A stretch of DNA of 64,000 nucleotides, from assembly GCF_901538265.1 (NCBI RefSeq), contig NZ_LR593886.1:310001-374000 (forward strand), read 5' to 3'. The notes beneath the pieces are model-generated. The model saw only the letters and a program-made list of their open reading frames with translations. It made no database searches and was not told the origin of the DNA. Every line of letters starts with the position of its first letter. The stretch's first letter is position 1. Positions 52,183 through 59,992 of this stretch are shown here, piece after piece. Source of the stretch: Gemmata massiliana (lineage in GTDB: Bacteria > Planctomycetota > Planctomycetia > Gemmatales > Gemmataceae). Both the position numbers and the translations under genes were made by a program.

Positions 52183-52259
52183 ACCTGGGACCGCGGGCAT
52201 CTTGCCCGCTCTTTTGAATTGCACTCCAAAGAGCGGGCAAAGTGCCCGCGGTCCCAGGT
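52183..52259. repeat. long palindrome between divergent genes
   Basis: Arms 52183-52214 and 52228-52259 (32 bases each) pair at 30 of 32 positions around a 13-base loop. The arms contain GGGACCGCGGGCATCTTGCCC. It is located upstream of both flanking genes, so it is not a terminator for either. It looks like a mobile or dispersed repeat unit, a REP/MITE-like element. Confidence 0.7.
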
Positions 52260-52309
52260 GAAATACCAGGCGCCTTGTCTCTCGTGCGCGCTTCGCGCAT
52301 GCTGGAGTT

Positions 52310-53371
52310 ATGCTCTCGTTCACGACCCCCGAATTCCTGTGGCTGTCGCCGCTGGCACTGGTTGTCGCGTGGTGGTGGCGCCGGCGGCGCCGGCCGGCGC
52401 TGCGCTTCAGTGACGTCAGCGGCTTCGGGAACCACACCGGTCGGCGGGCGTCGTTCGCGGCTTGGGGCGGTCCCGTGCTCCGCGGGCTGGCGTGTCTATT
52501 CCTCGTCGTTGCGTGTGCTGGCCCGCGCCGGCCAGACACGCGAACGCCGCTTCCGTCCGAAGGGATCGCGCTCGTGATGGCGCTCGACGTGAGTGGCAGC
52601 ATGGGCACCGAGGACGTCGCGTGGAGCCTCAATAGCCAACCGGTGTCGCGCCTCGATGCCGCCCGGCGCGCGTTGAAGTTGTTCCTGGCCGGTGGGGACG
52701 CTCCCGACGGCACGAAATTCGAGTCCCGCCCGGGCGATTCTGTGGGCTTGGTTGTATTTGCCGCAGTGCCGCAGACCGCGTGCCCGCTCACGCTCAATCA
52801 CTCGGTGTTCTTCAAGGTCGTGGATGGGCTTCAGCCCAAAGGTGGCGTCGACGCGGGTACGAACATCGGTGACGCGCTCGCCGAAGCGATTGTCCGTCTC
52901 GACGCGGTCGATAACCCGAAGAAGGCCCGCGTGCTGATTCTTCTCAGTGACGGCGAACACAACGTTTTCAAGGAAGACGTACCGGACGCGAAGAAGCCCG
53001 GTATCGACCGCACGCTGAAGCCGCGCGAAGCCGCGCAACTCGCCGCGAACCTGAACGTAAAGATTTACACCATCGATGCTGGTGGTGAACCGCCTCCGGG
53101 TTCTACGCCGGACATGATCGCGCAGCGCTTGGCCGGGCGCCAGGCGCTCAAGGACGTGGCCGAGATGACCAGTGGTAAGGCATTTCACGCGACCAGTGGA
53201 ACCGACTTGCTCGCCGCGTACCGCGAAATCAGTGCTCTGGAGAAGGTCAAAGATCAAGCTCCGATTTACCGCAAACACTTCGAGTATTATGCGTGGTTCG
53301 CGGGGGCCGCACTCGTCTTAATTCTGTCCACACACGCGCTTGATCGCACCCTGTGGCGCGCGGTGACGTGA
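52310..53371 (+). CDS. BatA-like membrane protein with von Willebrand A domain
   Basis: A 353-residue inner-membrane protein. Two N-terminal helices (about 9-23 and 57-72) precede a VWA domain with an intact MIDAS motif DVSGSMG (Asp93, Ser95, Ser97), later PKGGVDAGTNIGDALAEA and LILLSDGEHN, and a C-terminal helix near residue 331. This is the layout of BatA/BatB, aerotolerance proteins of the Bat operon, thought to organise complexes in the periplasm in response to oxidative stress. It is the first gene of a plus-strand series. No moxR ATPase or DUF58 gene is immediately upstream, although Bat operons usually have them; they may lie elsewhere. Confidence 0.88.
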   Translation: MLSFTTPEFLWLSPLALVVAWWWRRRRRPALRFSDVSGFGNHTGRRASFAAWGGPVLRGLACLFLVVACAGPRRPDTRTPLPSEGIALVMALDVSGSMGTEDVAWSLNSQPVSRLDAARRALKLFLAGGDAPDGTKFESRPGDSVGLVVFAAVPQTACPLTLNHSVFFKVVDGLQPKGGVDAGTNIGDALAEAIVRLDAVDNPKKARVLILLSDGEHNVFKEDVPDAKKPGIDRTLKPREAAQLAANLNVKIYTIDAGGEPPPGSTPDMIAQRLAGRQALKDVAEMTSGKAFHATSGTDLLAAYREISALEKVKDQAPIYRKHFEYYAWFAGAALVLILSTHALDRTLWRAVT

Positions 53372-53622
53372 GACCTTTTCGTGTGGATAGATACTACTGA
53401 TTTTAATGGAATTTCGTTCACTGGTCGCGTATAATTCCGTTATTGAGAGTAGTTGATCCAAGTGCGGTCTGAAACTGAAGGTCGAGACCGGTGAGAAAAA
53501 TGGGTGCGAGTTAGCTAAATGTTAGCCGTTTACGCGGCGAGTCGGGCGTTGGTACAGCGTAATTGCCTGAGTTTTGGCGTTCGAGTGGGTGCGACGGCCT
53601 CGCGGGGCGAGAATGTTAGCAA
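53372..53622. promoter_or_regulatory. 251-base gap in the Bat-type operon with tandem GTTAGC motifs
   Basis: No gene is visible. A GTTAGCTAAATGTTAGC motif lies at 53510-53526 and a GTTAGCAAATGTTAGC motif at 53615-53630, the latter spanning the proposed start codon of the next gene. The AT-richer composition before them could hold a secondary promoter, so the batA-like gene may not be in one transcript with the rest. Confidence 0.4.
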
Positions 53623-54741
53623 ATGTTAGCGATTAGCAATGACACTCTTGCGAATTTCTTCAACTCGTCCTCCGGACTGGGCGGGTTGCTGACCGACGCG
53701 CGCGAATTCCTCGCGGTGGTGCGGTTGGCCCGGCCGGACGCGCTGTGGTTGCTGCTCCTGCTCCCGTTACTCGGGTTGTTGAACCGCTGGGCCTCACGGC
53801 GCCGAAAGCACGCGGTCGCAACGATCGGGCGCCCGGCGGCCGTGGCCGGTCAGCTCACGCACCCGCGCCCGCCACGCCGGTGGCTCGGATTTACGTACCC
53901 GCTCGCGTGGGCGCTGCTCATTTTGGGCGTCGCCGGTCCCCGGTGGGGTAAGAGCGACGAACCAGGCGTCGCGGTCGGGCGCGACGTGGTCATCGTGATC
54001 GACCTGAGCCGCTCGATGCTCGCTGAAGACATGTCCGACCCGAAAGCGAAGACGCGCTGGGAGGGCGCCCGCGCCGGCGCTCTCGATTTGCTCAACACAA
54101 TGATCCGACGCGGCGGGCACCGGGTCGGCGTGATCGTGTTCGCGTCGAAGCCGAAAGTGCTCTGCCCGCTCACGACCGACTACAAGCACGTAAAGGATGT
54201 GCTGGAAGACATTAACGGCAAATTTCCGCCGCCGGAGTGCAAGGCCGGGGCGGACCCGAATATCACGTCCGGCACCCGTTTCGGGTCCGCGTTGATTGCT
54301 GCTGTTGAGATACACGACGCGCAGTTCAAAGGTTCACAGGACGTGTTCTTCATCTCCGATGGTGACGACCCGGACGAGAGCGATCGGGAATGGGTGCGCG
54401 GCGCGAACGCCGCCCGCGCCGCGAACGTCCCCGTTTACACTGTGGGCGTCGGCCACCCGACCAAAGTGACCGTTCCCGAAATCGATTCCGTGGCGGACCC
54501 GTTCGGCACGAAGTTACAGGAAGAACTACTGGAGCAAATCGCGCGGGAGACGTCCGGGGAGTACATCGCCGCGCGCACCAGCAACCCGCAACTCGGCGAG
54601 TTCTTTCACAATCGCATCGACATTCAAAAGGTGCGAACCATCGTGGGCGAGGATCAGGTTCCTCAACCGAAGGAACGCTACCCGTGGGTGCTCGTCCCAG
54701 CGCTATTGTTGTTCTTCGGCGGGTGGCTACGCGGTCGGTAA
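53623..54741 (+). CDS. BatB-like membrane protein with von Willebrand A domain
   Basis: A 372-residue protein if started at ATG 53623; that ATG lies inside the GTTAGC repeat, so a GTG about 30 codons later (near MRLARPDALWLL) is a serious alternative. The first strong hydrophobic segment (LWLLLLLPLLGLL) is followed by a second (PLAWALLILGVAG). The VWA domain has DLSRSM (Asp127, Ser129, Ser131), ALIAAVEIH and FFISDGDDPD, followed by a C-terminal helix PWVLVPALLLFFGGWL. The partial conservation of the MIDAS (DxSxS) suggests divalent metal binding. It follows the batA-like gene in the same direction and precedes the TPR protein. Confidence 0.85.
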   Translation: MLAISNDTLANFFNSSSGLGGLLTDAREFLAVVRLARPDALWLLLLLPLLGLLNRWASRRRKHAVATIGRPAAVAGQLTHPRPPRRWLGFTYPLAWALLILGVAGPRWGKSDEPGVAVGRDVVIVIDLSRSMLAEDMSDPKAKTRWEGARAGALDLLNTMIRRGGHRVGVIVFASKPKVLCPLTTDYKHVKDVLEDINGKFPPPECKAGADPNITSGTRFGSALIAAVEIHDAQFKGSQDVFFISDGDDPDESDREWVRGANAARAANVPVYTVGVGHPTKVTVPEIDSVADPFGTKLQEELLEQIARETSGEYIAARTSNPQLGEFFHNRIDIQKVRTIVGEDQVPQPKERYPWVLVPALLLFFGGWLRGR

Positions 54742-54812
54742 GTAACGAGTTCGGGAAAGTGGGAGCGGCTCGGGGTACAATCGAAGGCGGAAACCGCGAA
54801 ACGGAGGGTTCA

Positions 54813-55694
54813 ATGGCAACGTCGCGCGTCACGCGGTTCGCTTGTTACCTTCTGCCTCTCTCATTTTGCCTTTTTTTGGCCGCGGCGCCGCCACAAACCG
54901 AATCGCCGGATGATCTCATTCGCCGGGCTAACGACGTGTTCCGCTCCGGGGACAAGGACACGGCCGACAAGCTCTACGCGACGGCGGAGGAGCGTGCGCC
55001 CGACCCGGGGCTGGTCGCGTTCAACCGCGCCGCGGTGCTCTTTGACCGCAAACAGTACCGCGACGCCGAACAGCACTACGAGCGCGTGCTGAAGGACGCC
55101 GAGTGCCCGCCAGAACGCGCGGCGCGGGCGTGGTACAACCGCGGCACCTGCCTGTTGTGGCGCGGCGGGTCCATCGACGTGTACCGTGCGGCCATCGCGT
55201 GTTTCGAGCACGCGCTTGATAGTTCCGCTGCCGATAAACCGCTCAAAGACCGCGCCGCGGACAATTTGGAACTCGCGAAACTGCTCTGGAACGAGGAGCG
55301 GAAGAAGGAAGAGAACAAGAAGAAGTCTCCGAACACAGACGTGCCGCCGGAAGAGAACCCTCAAGCGCGACCGGACCCGGACAAACAAGCCGGCGGGAAC
55401 GATGATGCCGGTAATGAAACCGATCCTTCCCGCAACGGCAACAACCCGAAGAGTGTCGGCACTCAACCGCAACAACTACTCAACGGCGCCAACAACCCCA
55501 CCCCGACCGAACAGACGACGGCCGGGAACAATGCGACCGTCCAACCACTCGAAGACAAGAGCGAGGTCCAACAGCTCAGCGAGAAGGACGCCCGTGCGAA
55601 CATGTCCGAGATCGTAAAACGTATCAAGCGCGAGCAGCAGTCGCTTTTGCGAACGCTCTACGGTCCCGAGCGCCCGAGCGTGCGGGATTGGTAG
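54813..55694 (+). CDS. TPR-repeat protein of the Bat-type operon (BatC-like)
   Basis: A 293-residue protein; ATG 54813 follows GGAGGG. The signal peptide ends near residue 25 (FLAAAPP). TPR-like repeats cover about 30-160 (LIRRANDVFRSGDKDTADKLYATAEE, LVAFNRAAVLFDRKQYRDAEQHYERVL, AWYNRGTCLLWRGGSIDVYRAAIACFEHAL). The second half is low-complexity and rich in Asn, Pro, Asp and Thr (about 175-260), then a C-terminal helix. In known Bat operons the TPR partner is BatC. The earlier open frame starting at 54390 is a shadow inside the batB-like gene and is not used. Confidence 0.83.
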   Translation: MATSRVTRFACYLLPLSFCLFLAAAPPQTESPDDLIRRANDVFRSGDKDTADKLYATAEERAPDPGLVAFNRAAVLFDRKQYRDAEQHYERVLKDAECPPERAARAWYNRGTCLLWRGGSIDVYRAAIACFEHALDSSAADKPLKDRAADNLELAKLLWNEERKKEENKKKSPNTDVPPEENPQARPDPDKQAGGNDDAGNETDPSRNGNNPKSVGTQPQQLLNGANNPTPTEQTTAGNNATVQPLEDKSEVQQLSEKDARANMSEIVKRIKREQQSLLRTLYGPERPSVRDW

Positions 55695-55754
55695 CAGTCG
55701 ATGTCGGCGCTAAGCAAGTGCAACGGGGCGAGTGAATTGGAGGTTGGTAGAACG

Positions 55755-56765
55755 ATGACTCAGCGATGCACACTTCGCCCGCGCTGGGTTGGTATTTGCT
55801 GTTTTGCCTTTTGTCTTTTCCCTTTTGCCTTTCTCACCGCCAACGGGCAACCGGCCTTCTTCGAGCCGAAAGAGGACTACTACAAGGCGAAGGGGCGCAG
55901 CCTCCGTGTGAAGTGGGAAGTCGAACCGACGACGGTTCAGGTGAGCAGCAATCTCTCGGTGACACTGGTAGTTACCGGCGCTCAGAATCCGACCGAGATC
56001 GTGAAGCCTGATTTGCGGAAATTAAAATCGTTCGACGTGTTCAAGGTCACCGATGTCGCGGACCCGCCACACGACGCGCAGGCAAAAGAAGTGCGGTTCG
56101 CGTACAAGCTCGCTCCGCGGAACACGTCCGTGAAGGAAGTGCCCGAGCTCAAGTTCCATTACTTCAACCCGTCCGCGGCGCCGGGGGCCAAACAGTTCCC
56201 GTCCACGCGGGCCGAGGCCGTCGAGATCACCGTACTGGAACCGCCGAAGATCGAGCGCCCGGTGGTACCGCTCGAAGCCCCGGAGTTCCTGTTTCACGCG
56301 GCGACCGGGCCGGACGTACTCGGGAGCGGGCCGCGGGTGCCGTGCCGGTGGGCGTGGCTCGCGGCGGTGTGTTTTGGCCCGCTCGCGGCTTTCGGCTGGT
56401 TACTCGTGTGGCGCCGAGTGTATCCGGACGCGGCCCGGCTCGCGCGCATGCGCCGGTCGCGGGCGGCTCGGCGCGCGAACGACCTGATTCGTAAGGCGAG
56501 CCGCACCCCGGACCCGCCCGCGACCATTGCGAACGCCGTGTTGGGCTATCTGCGTGCGCGGTTCCCGCTTCACGAATCGGCCGCGACCCCCGCGGAGATC
56601 GCCGCTGCGTTGAAAGAGCACCGCGTGCCCGAAGAGATCGCCGAACGGACGAGTGACGTGTTCCGCGCCTGCGATCGCGCCCGGTTCGCGCCTTCTGGTG
56701 ACAACGAGCTAGCACTTGCCGCGAGCGCCGAAGCCGCCGTCACCCGGCTGGAGGCGCTCGCGTGA
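55755..56765 (+). CDS. BatD-like protein
   Basis: A 336-residue protein. ATG 55755 has GGAGG 11 bases upstream. A signal peptide (WVGICCFAFCLFPFAFLTANG) is followed by an immunoglobulin-like extracytoplasmic region (about 40-180, with VSSNLSVTLVVTGAQNP and LKFHYFNPS) and a central membrane helix (about 205-222). The cytoplasmic tail ends ALKEHRVPEEIAERTSDVFRACDRARFAPSGDNE. This arrangement matches BatD/DUF7379-like proteins of Bat operons. It overlaps the next gene by GTGA, indicating translational coupling. Confidence 0.8.
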   Translation: MTQRCTLRPRWVGICCFAFCLFPFAFLTANGQPAFFEPKEDYYKAKGRSLRVKWEVEPTTVQVSSNLSVTLVVTGAQNPTEIVKPDLRKLKSFDVFKVTDVADPPHDAQAKEVRFAYKLAPRNTSVKEVPELKFHYFNPSAAPGAKQFPSTRAEAVEITVLEPPKIERPVVPLEAPEFLFHAATGPDVLGSGPRVPCRWAWLAAVCFGPLAAFGWLLVWRRVYPDAARLARMRRSRAARRANDLIRKASRTPDPPATIANAVLGYLRARFPLHESAATPAEIAAALKEHRVPEEIAERTSDVFRACDRARFAPSGDNELALAASAEAAVTRLEALA

Positions 56766-57595
56766 ATGGTCTGGTTGCTCAAATGATCCCCGGGTCGATC
56801 ATTCCCGGGTTTGTAGTCGCCCTCGCGCTCCTCTGGGCCTCACCCGCACGAGCGACTTCGTCCACGGACACACTTGTTGCAGCGGAACGTGCCTTCGCAG
56901 AGGGCGTGGAGCTTCGCAGTGATGCCGATCGCGCTAAGGTCGCGTTCGCGCGGGCGGCGGCCGGGTACGACGAACTCTGGGCGCAAGGCCATCACACGGC
57001 CGAACTCGCGCTGAACCGCAGTCGCGCGCACCGGCTCGCCGGGAACTTGCCGCGGTGCATCGCGGCCCTTCACGACGGATTGGCCGTCGCCCGGTTCGCC
57101 CGCCCGCTTCAGGTGGAACTTGAAGACGCCCGCTCGCGAGTGCTGTACCCGATCGAGGGCGAACTTGCGGGGCATGGGCGCCCGCGCCCAGCTCGTACTG
57201 TGAGCACGCGCATGTCGCCCGCGGACGCATGGGCGCTTGCGGGGTTCGCGTGGCTCCTCGCGTGCGGCGGAGTTGTGCGGTGCGTCATGACGCGGAACGC
57301 GCTTTGGCTCGCCTTCACCGCGTTCTGGGTGGCCGCGCTCGGGTTACTCACTGTGTTGTGGGTTCAGGACGCCGACCAGCGCGTTCAGGAATCACAACCG
57401 CTTTTGGTGGTGACAGACGAGGTGTATTTGCGAAAAGGGAACGCGACCGAATACCCCGCGCGAATCGAACCCGCGCTGCCGAAAGGGGCCGAGGTGCGAG
57501 AGTTGGCCCGGCGCGGTGGGTGGGTTCAGGTGCAATTACCCGGCGGAATGGCCGGCTGGCTCCCGGAGACGTCCGTCATCCCGTGCGGCGGATAG
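56762..57595 (+). CDS. SH3-domain membrane protein of the Bat-type operon (BatE-like)
   Basis: A 277-residue protein with GTG start in a GTGA overlap with the previous gene. A signal peptide (about residues 9-32) precedes TPR-like helices (RAFAEGVELRSDADRAKVAFARAAAGYDELW, AELALNRSRAHRLAGNLPRCIAALHDG). Two or three hydrophobic segments (about 158-200) span the membrane, and the C-terminal 60 residues form a bacterial SH3 domain (VYLRKGNATEYPARIEPALPKGAEVRELARRGGWVQVQLPGGMAGWLP). BatE proteins in known operons combine TPR and SH3 domains, which supports its assignment. It is the last gene of the cluster. Confidence 0.85.
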   Translation: MNGLVAQMIPGSIIPGFVVALALLWASPARATSSTDTLVAAERAFAEGVELRSDADRAKVAFARAAAGYDELWAQGHHTAELALNRSRAHRLAGNLPRCIAALHDGLAVARFARPLQVELEDARSRVLYPIEGELAGHGRPRPARTVSTRMSPADAWALAGFAWLLACGGVVRCVMTRNALWLAFTAFWVAALGLLTVLWVQDADQRVQESQPLLVVTDEVYLRKGNATEYPARIEPALPKGAEVRELARRGGWVQVQLPGGMAGWLPETSVIPCGG

Positions 57596-57702
57596 TGGGC
57601 GTTGGTGGGCTCACAGTTGGCTGGTTTGGACAGCACGCGAACCACCAGAAGGAGCGTGTCGTCTGTTTCGTTGCGACAACCTGCGTAACGGGACGGTGCC
57701 TG

Positions 57703-58284
57703 ATGGCTGAATGGATCGACATACGGGACGGCGGGCAATTCCTCTATGACCCGACTTTTTGTTCGCCAGAAGAGGCCGATACTCTGTTCGCGTGGTTACG
57801 AACAAGTATCGCTTGGAAACAAGAAGCCGTTCGTGGGAAGCCGTTACCGCGCCTCAACGCTTGGTTCGCCGACGAGGGATTGAAGTACAGCTATTCCGGC
57901 CTTTCGCACCTCGGGACGGGCTGGCTACCGGAACTGGAAGAGATCAGAAGTGCTGTTGAAACGACGTCGGGAACGACGTTCAACAGCCTCCTGCTGAACC
58001 TTTATCGCGACGGGCAAGATTCGATCGGCTTTCACACCGATGCAGAGCCGGAATTGGGGGAGAACCCGGCCGTAGCCACAGTTTCGTTCGGCTCCGTTCG
58101 CGAGTTCGTTTTGAAGCACAGGAAAGCGCGAGAAACGCTTTCGTACCAACTCGGTCACGGCAGTTTGTTTGTGATGGGCGGGACGTCACAGCATCACTGG
58201 TTGCATGCTCTTCCGAAAACCGAAGAGGCGCTTGGTGAGCGCGTAAGCCTAACCTTTCGGCGAATCGTCGGAACGAGAGCGTGA
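57703..58284 (+). CDS. AlkB-like 2-oxoglutarate/Fe(II) dioxygenase
   Basis: A 193-residue dioxygenase related to AlkB DNA/RNA repair demethylases. The iron ligands are His111 and Asp113 (GFHTDAE) and His168 (HHWLHALP); a distal Arg pair in RVSLTFRRI binds 2-oxoglutarate. The NSLLLNLYRDGQDSIG stretch is typical of AlkB homologues of the small single-domain type. The start ATG 57703 is preferred by the motif layout (the frame is open far upstream in a shadow). It would oxidatively remove alkyl groups from nucleic-acid bases; the substrate is not shown by sequence. It follows the Bat-type cluster and is convergent with the sigma/anti-sigma pair. Confidence 0.88.
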   Translation: MAEWIDIRDGGQFLYDPTFCSPEEADTLFAWLRTSIAWKQEAVRGKPLPRLNAWFADEGLKYSYSGLSHLGTGWLPELEEIRSAVETTSGTTFNSLLLNLYRDGQDSIGFHTDAEPELGENPAVATVSFGSVREFVLKHRKARETLSYQLGHGSLFVMGGTSQHHWLHALPKTEEALGERVSLTFRRIVGTRA

Positions 58285-58299
58285 TGTGCCCCGTTGCCT

Positions 58300-58533
58300 T
58301 CACTCACTGAGATGTTCATTGAGGGCGGCACGCAGTCGCGCCTCAAATGCCGGCGAGAGCGAACAGCATTTCGGGAGCGCGCGGGCGACGCGCACCGTGT
58401 GCGAGTACGTTGCGACGAACCCCTCGCACTTCTTGCACCCGCTGATGTGGATCGAAACCGTTTCGTGGTGTTCGATCACCAGTTCGCCGTTCAGGTAGTC
58501 CACCAGGAGGGCCGCCAGTTCCGTGCAGGTCAT
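58300..58533 (-). CDS. small zinc-finger anti-sigma factor
   Basis: A 77-residue protein. HISGCKKC gives the His-x3-Cys-x2-Cys ZAS/zf-HC2 motif. The helical N-terminal part (TCTELAALLVDYLNGEL) matches anti-sigma N-terminal domains. There is no membrane helix, so it would be a soluble anti-sigma. Its start overlaps the upstream sigma gene by ATGA, strongly coupling the two. It should bind and inhibit the ECF sigma factor until a signal releases it (inference from the family). Confidence 0.85.
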   Translation of the reverse strand: MTCTELAALLVDYLNGELVIEHHETVSIHISGCKKCEGFVATYSHTVRVARALPKCCSLSPAFEARLRAALNEHLSE

Positions 58534-59096
58534 GATGCGTCCTTCTCCTCAAAGTGCGGGGCCAGCAGGTCGCGCATCCGCATTCGCGCCCGGTGCAGGC
58601 GGCTTTTCACAGCGGGTACGCTCAGCCCCAGCATGGTGCCGATATCGGAGTTGGGCAAACCTTCCACATCGGCGAGCAGGTAAACGTCGCGGAACGGCTC
58701 GGGCAGTTCGGTGATCGCTTTCTCGATGATCGCTTGCTGCTCGGCTGCTAGCACCGGTTCGTCCGGTGGCAGGTTCCAGCGCTTGACTTCGGTCTCGGGC
58801 GCGACCGCATCGAGGGCCTCGTCCGCCAGGTCCGCGGACTCGTGCTTCTGCCGGTTCGCGCGTTTCGCGCGGTGGGCCAGTGCTGCGTTTACCGTGACGC
58901 GGTGCAGCCAGGTCGAAATCTGCGAGTCGCCGCGGAATGAGTCGAGTTTGCGCACCACCTGGAGCAATACGTCCTGCGTCACATCCTCGGCGTCGGCATC
59001 GTTACCGAGCATCCGGCGGGCGAGGTTGAATATGCGCGGCGCGTATTCGCGGAACACGAGTTCCGGTGTGACTTTCTCGGGCAGCGGTGCAACCAT
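58530..59096 (-). CDS. ECF RNA polymerase sigma factor
   Basis: A 188-residue ECF sigma. Region 2 includes VFREYAPRIFNLARRMLGNDADAEDVTQDVLLQVVRKLDSF and STWLHRVTVNAALAHRAKRANRQK. Region 4 is LPEPFRDVYLLADVEGLPNSDIGTMLGLSVPAVKSRLHRARMRMRDLL. A weakly conserved linker holds ADLADEALDAVAPETEV. Coupled by a four-base overlap to the zinc-finger anti-sigma gene, it is the likely regulated partner. Confidence 0.93.
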   Translation of the reverse strand: MVAPLPEKVTPELVFREYAPRIFNLARRMLGNDADAEDVTQDVLLQVVRKLDSFRGDSQISTWLHRVTVNAALAHRAKRANRQKHESADLADEALDAVAPETEVKRWNLPPDEPVLAAEQQAIIEKAITELPEPFRDVYLLADVEGLPNSDIGTMLGLSVPAVKSRLHRARMRMRDLLAPHFEEKDAS

Positions 59097-59157
59097 GCGG
59101 CGGCTCGCGGGCGAGGGGCGGGCTTCTCCCTACCATAGCAAGGAACGCCGAAGGGGT

Positions 59158-59249
59158 GAAAGGTGAAGGGGCGAAAGGTGCGAAGAACCCGCTCCAATCA
59201 CCGTCCGCGCACAGCGGATTCGTTTTCACCCTTTCACCCTTCACCTTTC
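59158..59249. repeat. GGTGAAAGGTGAAGGG inverted repeat
   Basis: GAAAGGTGAAGGG at 59158-59170 and its complement at 59237-59249 face each other over 66 bases, within a run of GGTGAAAGG and CCCTTTCACC units. The wording resembles the hairpin at 34031-34094. It lies between the sigma gene and the HAD phosphatase, upstream of both. Confidence 0.5.
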
Positions 59250-59261
59250 GCTCCGGACCGC

Positions 59262-59894
59262 ATGAAAGCCGCTCTTTTCGACTTCGACGGTACCCTCGCC
59301 GACAGCTTCGCCGCCATTACGTCGAGCACCAACCACGTGCGCCGGAGCTACGGGCTTCCGCCGTTGCCCGAGGCCGAGGTCTGCCGGTACGTGGGCTACG
59401 GCCTCGCGAATCTCATGGCCGATCTCGTGCCAGGGGCGCCGGTGGATGAAGCCGTCGCCCGGTACCGCGAGCACCACGCGGGGGTGATGGTCGCGGAAAC
59501 GCGCCTCATGCCCGGCGTCGGTGACACGATTCGTGCGCTCGCGCAACGCGGACTAAAACTTGGGGTGTGCAGCAACAAGCGCGTCGAATTCACGCGCGAA
59601 CTCGTCCGCGCACTCGGGCTGGCCGACTGTTTTGCTTGTGTTCTGGGACCGGACGACGTCTCAGACCGGGCAAAACCCGACCCCGCTATGCTCTTAGAGG
59701 GGTTGAAACGCTTAGGAGTTTCAGCGAGCGAGACAATTTACGTCGGCGACATGGTAGTCGACGTGCGGACCGCTCGTGCTGCCGGGATCGCGGTGTGGCT
59801 CGTGCCCACGGGAACAACCGAACCGGACACCCCCGCGGATCGTGTTTTGGCGTCGTTCACAGAGCTGTTGGAACTGCTGCCCGCACACGGCTAA
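59262..59894 (+). CDS. HAD-superfamily phosphatase, phosphoglycolate-phosphatase-like
   Basis: A 210-residue HAD hydrolase. The nucleophile motif is FDFDGT (Asp7, Asp9). Other HAD motifs follow: GVCSNKR (motif II), a lysine (RAKPDPAMLLEGLKRL) and YVGDMVVDVRTARAAG (motif IV). A cap domain at about 15-80 is of the Gph/PGP type. It probably cleaves phosphoglycolate or a similar small phosphomonoester; substrate choice among Gph relatives cannot be told from sequence. ATG 59262 is the first methionine of the motif-consistent frame. It is followed by a strong terminator. Confidence 0.9.
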   Translation: MKAALFDFDGTLADSFAAITSSTNHVRRSYGLPPLPEAEVCRYVGYGLANLMADLVPGAPVDEAVARYREHHAGVMVAETRLMPGVGDTIRALAQRGLKLGVCSNKRVEFTRELVRALGLADCFACVLGPDDVSDRAKPDPAMLLEGLKRLGVSASETIYVGDMVVDVRTARAAGIAVWLVPTGTTEPDTPADRVLASFTELLELLPAHG

Positions 59895-59918
59895 ATCTCC
59901 TCGCTCATCTCAAAAAGC

Positions 59919-59967
59919 GTGGGGTCGGTCAGCGGACAGCAATGAGCTGTCCGCTGACCGACCCCAC
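59919..59967. terminator. 22-bp perfect hairpin between convergent genes
   Basis: Arms 59919-59940 and 59946-59967 are exact reverse complements with a 5-base loop; it lies between the HAD gene and the convergent WxxGxW gene and can terminate both. Confidence 0.88.
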
Positions 59968-59992
59968 ACGAAACGTTCCTTTTGTTTCCGAC

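Noticed and set aside
52183-52259. Transcription terminator
   Set aside because: Both neighbouring genes point away from it, so no transcript ends there in a simple model.
54390-54812. Long in-frame extension before the TPR protein
   Set aside because: It overlaps the BatB-like gene out of frame; the signal peptide and GGAGGG site at 54813 are decisive.
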